The position numbers and the translations under genes were made by a program. This document shows positions 5,929 through 8,581 of a stretch of DNA of 8,581 bases, piece after piece; the stretch's first letter is position 1; each line of letters opens with the position of its first letter. The notes under the pieces are model-generated. The model made no database searches. It was not told the DNA's origin and saw only the letters and a list, made by a program, of their open reading frames with translations. Origin of the DNA: Desulfonatronum sp. (GTDB taxonomy: Bacteria; Desulfobacterota; Desulfovibrionia; Desulfovibrionales; Desulfonatronaceae); the NCBI GenBank assembly GCA_007127655.1, contig SKYX01000379.1, positions 1 to 8,581 on the forward strand, written 5' to 3'.

Positions 5929-7095
5929 ATGCCGAATTTCAAGCCGGCGCGGCGCTTGGCGCAGTTGCCGCCGTATTTGTTCGCCGAAATTGATCGGGTC
6001 AAGAATGAAGTCAAGGCCAAGGGAGTGGACATCATCGATCTGGGAGTAGGGGATCCCGATCTGCCAACCCCGGATTTCATCATCCAATCCATGAACAAGG
6101 CCGTGGCCAAGAGCGAGAATCACCGCTATCCGTCCTACTCCGGGCTGAATTCCTTTCGAGAGTGTGTGGCCAGATGGTACAAGTCCCGCTTCGGCGTGAC
6201 CTTGGACCCCACCTCTCAGGTGCTCAGCCTGATCGGCTCAAAGGAGGGCTTGGCCCATTTCCCCCTGGCCTTTGTGGACCCCGGGGACCTGGTCATGACC
6301 TCCACGCCCAACTATCCGGTCTATCCCATCGCGACCATGTTCGCCGGTGGAGAGACCCATTTCGTCCCGCTGACCGAGTCCACGGACTTCTTGCCGGACC
6401 TGGACGCCATCCCCGAGGACGTGTGGCAACGGGCCAAGATTTTTTTTCTGAACTACCCCAACAACCCCACCTCGGCCATGGCCCCGCGCAGCTTCTACGA
6501 GAAACTGATCGCCAAGGCCCAGGAGTTTGGAACCATCCTGGTTCATGACGCCGCGTATTCGGAAATGTACTACAATCCGGCCAACAAGCCGCTCAGCATC
6601 CTGGAAATCCCCGGGGCCATGGACGTGGCCATCGAGTTCCATTCCCTGTCCAAGACCTACAATATGACCGGCTGGCGCGTGGGCATGGCCGTGGGCAACC
6701 AGGAGTTGGTCCAAGGCCTGGGCAAGATCAAGAGCAACATCGACTCCGGCATCTTCCAGGCCGTCCAGGAAGCCGGGATGACCGCTCTGGAGCACGGCGA
6801 ACCCTTTGCCCAGGAGATGCGGGACATCTACAAGGCCCGGCGGGACGTGGTGGTGGCGGAACTGGCCAAGATCGGCCTGGAGTGCCGCTCGCCAGAGGCC
6901 ACGTTCTATGTCTGGACCAAAGTCCCCCAGGGTCGGGATTCCACCGGATTCGTGGCCGAGGTGCTCCAGAAAACCGGAGTGGTGGTTACGCCGGGCAACG
7001 GATTCGGCGCGCCTGGAGAGGGTTACTTTCGCATCGCCCTGACTGTGGGCGAGGACCGTCTGTTGGAAGCTTTGGCCCGAATCGCCAAGCTGTAA
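5929..7095 (+). CDS. dapL: LL-diaminopimelate aminotransferase (DapL)
   Basis: A 388-residue cytoplasmic, PLP-dependent class I/II aminotransferase. DapL converts tetrahydrodipicolinate directly to LL-diaminopimelate using glutamate, bypassing the acylated DapD/DapC/DapE steps toward lysine and peptidoglycan. The N-terminus, PARRLAQLPPYLF followed by IIDLGVGDPDLPTP, is typical of this group. PLP residues are visible: NYPNNPT (175-181), HDAAYSEMYY with Asp207 and Tyr210, SLSKTYNMTGWR with Schiff-base Lys242 and Arg250, and the substrate carboxylate Arg368 in YFRIALT. Start ATG follows aaggag (5914-5919) by nine bases. Length and all catalytic residues are intact. It is alone in its transcription unit and ends in a strong terminator. 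Close relatives include alanine- or aspartate-type aminotransferases, so the substrate is a family-level inference. Confidence 0.92.
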   Translation: MPNFKPARRLAQLPPYLFAEIDRVKNEVKAKGVDIIDLGVGDPDLPTPDFIIQSMNKAVAKSENHRYPSYSGLNSFRECVARWYKSRFGVTLDPTSQVLSLIGSKEGLAHFPLAFVDPGDLVMTSTPNYPVYPIATMFAGGETHFVPLTESTDFLPDLDAIPEDVWQRAKIFFLNYPNNPTSAMAPRSFYEKLIAKAQEFGTILVHDAAYSEMYYNPANKPLSILEIPGAMDVAIEFHSLSKTYNMTGWRVGMAVGNQELVQGLGKIKSNIDSGIFQAVQEAGMTALEHGEPFAQEMRDIYKARRDVVVAELAKIGLECRSPEATFYVWTKVPQGRDSTGFVAEVLQKTGVVVTPGNGFGAPGEGYFRIALTVGEDRLLEALARIAKL

Positions 7096-7105
7096 TAATG
7101 GCAGA

Positions 7106-7141
7106 AAAGGGGGGAACATGACGTTCCCCCCTTTCTTTTTT
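7106..7141 (+). terminator. Intrinsic terminator of dapL
   Basis: A perfect 12-bp stem (aaaggggggaac at 7106-7117, gttccccccttt at 7123-7134) with a five-base loop is followed by C and six T residues (7136-7141). It begins 10 bp after the dapL stop. The A-rich left side gives the mirror structure some potential on the minus strand as well. Confidence 0.95.
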
Positions 7142-7173
7142 GAATTGATCGAAATCAGTTTCCAAGTGTGGCC

Positions 7174-7680
7174 ATGACGCAATCCCGAAACACGCGGGCG
7201 TTCATCAGCCTGGGCTCGAACCTTGGAGATCCGGAAGACAATCTGCGGCAAGCCCGCGACTATCTGAACGACCTGCAAGAGGCCCGGCTCGGGCCATGTT
7301 CTCCCGTCTATTTCACGGAACCCCAGGACGTCCGGAACCAGCCCTGGTTCGCCAATCAGGTTGTCGTACTGGACTGCGCGCCGACATGGACAGCCCTGGA
7401 GCTGTTGCGAATGCTCCTGGAGATCGAAGACCGAATGGGACGGGTTCGCGAGCAAGACAAAGGCCCGCGAATCATCGACCTGGACTTGCTCTTTTTCGGC
7501 TCACGACAATATGAGTCTTCGGAGCTTACTCTGCCGCATCCGCGCCTCCACGAAAGGGCGTTCGTCCTCGTCCCCTTGCAAGACATCACCCCGGACCTCG
7601 TCTTCCCCGACGGAACAAGCCTTTCCAAAGCTCTTGCCCGCTTGTCCTTTCAGGTCCAGAATCGCCGTATTCATCAGTAA
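7174..7680 (+). CDS. folK: 2-amino-4-hydroxy-6-hydroxymethyldihydropteridine pyrophosphokinase (HPPK)
   Basis: A 168-residue cytoplasmic enzyme that transfers pyrophosphate from ATP to 6-hydroxymethyl-7,8-dihydropterin, the step before dihydropteroate synthase in folate synthesis. HPPK signatures run in order: FISLGSNLGDPEDNL (N-terminal strand and loop), VYFTEPQDVRNQPWFANQVV (pterin pocket), the catalytic block GPRIIDLDLLFFG with the paired aspartates that bind magnesium, and LPHPRLHERAFVLVPLQDI (C-terminal ATP and pterin contacts). Length is normal. The ATG at 7174 is chosen; a GTG two codons earlier (7168) is also possible, and neither has a good Shine-Dalgarno site. The start lies only 32 bp after the dapL terminator, leaving little room for a private promoter. 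No folate partner gene is adjacent. Confidence 0.93.
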   Translation: MTQSRNTRAFISLGSNLGDPEDNLRQARDYLNDLQEARLGPCSPVYFTEPQDVRNQPWFANQVVVLDCAPTWTALELLRMLLEIEDRMGRVREQDKGPRIIDLDLLFFGSRQYESSELTLPHPRLHERAFVLVPLQDITPDLVFPDGTSLSKALARLSFQVQNRRIHQ

Positions 7681-7754
7681 GGAAAAGGCTGTTTACGGGA
7701 AGATGTTTGATTTTTCAAGATCGACCTCGTAATGAATTCGGCTTGGGCCGACCT

Positions 7755-7770
7755 CTCCTTCGGGAAGGAG
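7755..7770. repeat. Short perfect hairpin at the edge of the Mrr remnant
   Basis: ctcctt (7755-7760) and aaggag (7765-7770) form a 6-bp stem with a cggg loop. The conserved Mrr-like coding sequence starts within its 3' arm, so it may mark the deletion junction. The aaggag could act as a Shine-Dalgarno site, but the next in-frame ATG (7813) is too far away. Confidence 0.4.
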
Positions 7771-7931
7771 CGCCGCCTATTGAATTGATTGACGGGAATC
7801 GCCTTGTGGCCATGCTGGAGAAAGAGGAAATCGGCGTTGTTCCGCGTACGGTCTACGATATCGATTACGCCTTTTTCCGAGCATATTTACCAGAGCAGCC
7901 GGAACCGACAACGGCGGGAAACGGCGGGTAG
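7767..7931 (+). pseudogene. C-terminal fragment of an Mrr-type restriction endonuclease
   Basis: About 54 residues, starting GAPPIELIDGNRLVAMLEKE and continuing IGVVPRTVYDIDYAFF, match the end of Mrr-family type IV restriction enzymes, where IxLIDGxxLxxLL, a GV turn and a final Y.I...FF precede the C-terminus. The catalytic PD-(D/E)XK core, which would lie upstream, is absent. The sequence before 7767 (open in frame from a TTG at 7707) does not resemble it, and only about 86 bp separate the fragment from folK. Full-length members exceed 250 residues, so this is a decayed remnant. The fragment ends at TAG 7929-7931, directly overlapping the Shine-Dalgarno site of the next gene. Recognition is from memory of the family; a short expressed protein cannot be excluded. 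Confidence 0.65.
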
Positions 7932-7936
7932 GGGAG
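7931..7936 (+). promoter_or_regulatory. Shine-Dalgarno site fixing the YHS-like gene start
   Basis: ggggag at 7931-7936 lies five bases before the ATG at 7942. The frame is open farther upstream to 7789, but that stretch is antisense-like filler overlapping the Mrr remnant, so 7942 is taken as the true start. Confidence 0.75.
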
Positions 7937-7941
7937 TTTTC

Positions 7942-8202
7942 ATGCTGAAATTTCTGATTTTTATTGCAGCGGCTTTCATCTTGTACAAACTTTTGGTCGG
8001 TGACTTCCAGAAAAAGAAAGAGGTCAAGGAAAAGGAAAGCGAAAATCTGGCCGCCAATGGCGTGATGACCAAGGACCCGGTCTGTGGGACATACGTTCCG
8101 GTGGGCAGCGACATCCGGATCAAGGAAGGGGAGACGGTGCATTGCTTTTGCAGTTATGAATGCCGGGATTCGTATCTGAAGAAGCTGGAGGCCGGAAAGT
8201 AG
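7942..8202 (+). CDS. Membrane-anchored YHS-like metal-binding small protein
   Basis: An 86-residue protein with one N-terminal membrane helix (about 2-19, MLKFLIFIAAAFILYKLLVG), a highly charged lysine/glutamate linker (23-34) and a compact C-terminal module. The module begins MTKDPVCGTYV and ends HCFCSYECRDSYLKK, giving cysteines 48, 68, 70 and 74, a YHS/TRASH-like arrangement that probably binds one metal ion such as zinc. The linker and module most likely face the cytoplasm or the periplasm depending on helix orientation; the lysine-rich side after the helix argues for the cytoplasm. Comparable small proteins occur across proteobacteria without a known function. The gene is probably monocistronic, with a terminator hairpin at 8293-8329. 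Confidence 0.85.
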   Translation: MLKFLIFIAAAFILYKLLVGDFQKKKEVKEKESENLAANGVMTKDPVCGTYVPVGSDIRIKEGETVHCFCSYECRDSYLKKLEAGK

Positions 8203-8236
8203 GTTTCGAGCAAACTCAGCCGACCCGAGATAAGCC

Positions 8237-8264
8237 AGACTGAATAGCGGGAACGCGTCAGTCT
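8237..8264. repeat. 7-bp stem-loop downstream of the YHS-like gene
   Basis: agactga (8237-8243) and tcagtct (8258-8264) pair perfectly around a 14-nt loop. Together with the terminator that follows it could be part of a 3' UTR structure or a short non-coding RNA; no known RNA family is recognised. Confidence 0.35.
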
Positions 8265-8292
8265 CCCCAGGGTGAGGCCGTGTGCGGAATGC

Positions 8293-8329
8293 ACAAAAAG
8301 CCGCTTGGATTTTCCGAGCGGCTTTTTGT
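8293..8329 (+). terminator. Strong bidirectional-type intrinsic terminator
   Basis: A 16-bp stem (8293-8308 against 8314-8329, core aaaaagccgc / gcggcttttt, one G.T pair) with loop atttt. The five A residues at the 5' side and five T residues at the 3' side make it usable from both strands. It lies 90 bp after the stop of the YHS-like gene. Confidence 0.88.
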
Positions 8330-8415
8330 TGCCCGGGGAGGTTGCTGAAAAAAAATGGCCTGCAAAAGGGTCCGGTAACTCCTCAGCACATTTTCACGAC
8401 ACGACATGGAGTGTT

Positions 8416-8581
8416 CGGGCTTGTCTCGATTTTTTCAGCCTCGCAACTCCTTCGCCGGCTTCGTAACATCGAACCATTGCCCAAATAAACAACAGTTGGC
8501 ACTTCAGGCGTCCGGCAATGGTTCGATGAACGAATCCTGGCTCAGTCAGACAGGCGAGGCTGAAAAATCGAGACAAGCCCG
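8416..8581. repeat. Nested long inverted repeats reaching the window edge
   Basis: The outer arms are 8416-8444 and 8554-8581 (cgggcttgtctcga..cagcctcgc and its complement), identical except that the left arm has six T residues where the right has five A residues. Inside them is a second, perfect 15-bp inverted repeat, catcgaaccattgcc (8467-8481) and ggcaatggttcgatg (8514-8528). The right arm ends exactly at the last base, so the element may extend beyond the window. It could be a palindromic mobile repeat, the end of an insertion sequence, or a large structured RNA. The 379-bp stretch from 8203 holds no credible gene. Confidence 0.85.

Noticed and set aside
6238..7455. Long minus-strand frame of 405 codons opposite dapL and folK
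   Set aside because: It spans two well-supported plus-strand genes and their terminator, and its composition is typical antisense filler.
8394..8576. 60-codon minus-strand frame inside the nested inverted repeats
   Set aside because: It lies almost wholly within the palindromic element and would encode both arms; no ribosome binding site or domain supports it.
1..8581. CRISPR array, tRNA, rRNA or a complete transposase gene
   Set aside because: No regularly spaced direct repeats, cloverleaf structure, rRNA-like stretch or transposase motif was seen on either strand.

Overview
This 8.6 kb window is ordinary chromosomal DNA from a fairly GC-rich bacterium. The gene set suggests a sulfate-reducing deltaproteobacterium of the Desulfovibrionales type: a DapL-like LL-diaminopimelate aminotransferase, a UbiB/ABC1 kinase-like protein, a beta-phosphoglucomutase-like HAD enzyme and a CNT nucleoside transporter. 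This is inference from protein style; no rRNA or other taxonomic marker is present.

Layout. Left edge to 1187: the C-terminal two thirds of a UbiB/ABC1 protein, cut by the window edge. 1188-1399: a convergent gap holding a long palindromic repeat (1256-1346). 1400-2326 (minus): an EamA/DMT exporter. 2327-2481: a divergent gap with a hairpin plus T-run in front of 2482-3243 (plus), a beta-phosphoglucomutase-like HAD enzyme. 3244-3485: a repeat island with two unrelated inverted-repeat structures and no credible gene. 3486-3842 and 3895-4206 (both minus): two small unrecognised genes, a multi-pass membrane protein and a soluble protein with a duplicated 14-residue motif. They are separated by a perfect 14-bp hairpin that runs into the start codon of the membrane protein. 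4424-5674 (plus): a CNT-family nucleoside transporter. 5929-7095 (plus): dapL, followed by a textbook intrinsic terminator. 7174-7680 (plus): folK. 7767-7931: the C-terminal scrap of an Mrr-type restriction endonuclease. 7942-8202 (plus): a tiny membrane-anchored YHS-like metal-binding protein. 8203-8581: a strong terminator hairpin, then a nested pair of long inverted repeats reaching the window edge.

How the genes relate. Most are singletons, separated by repeats, terminators or strand switches, so no multi-gene pathway is encoded here. DapL (lysine and peptidoglycan precursor) and FolK (folate) are housekeeping functions. The EamA protein, the CNT transporter and the HAD enzyme are generic transport and sugar-phosphate functions.

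I see no convincing new multi-gene system. The least explained parts are the two small minus-strand genes at 3486-4206 and the palindromic repeats, especially the nested one at 8416-8581. The Mrr remnant shows past loss of a defence gene.
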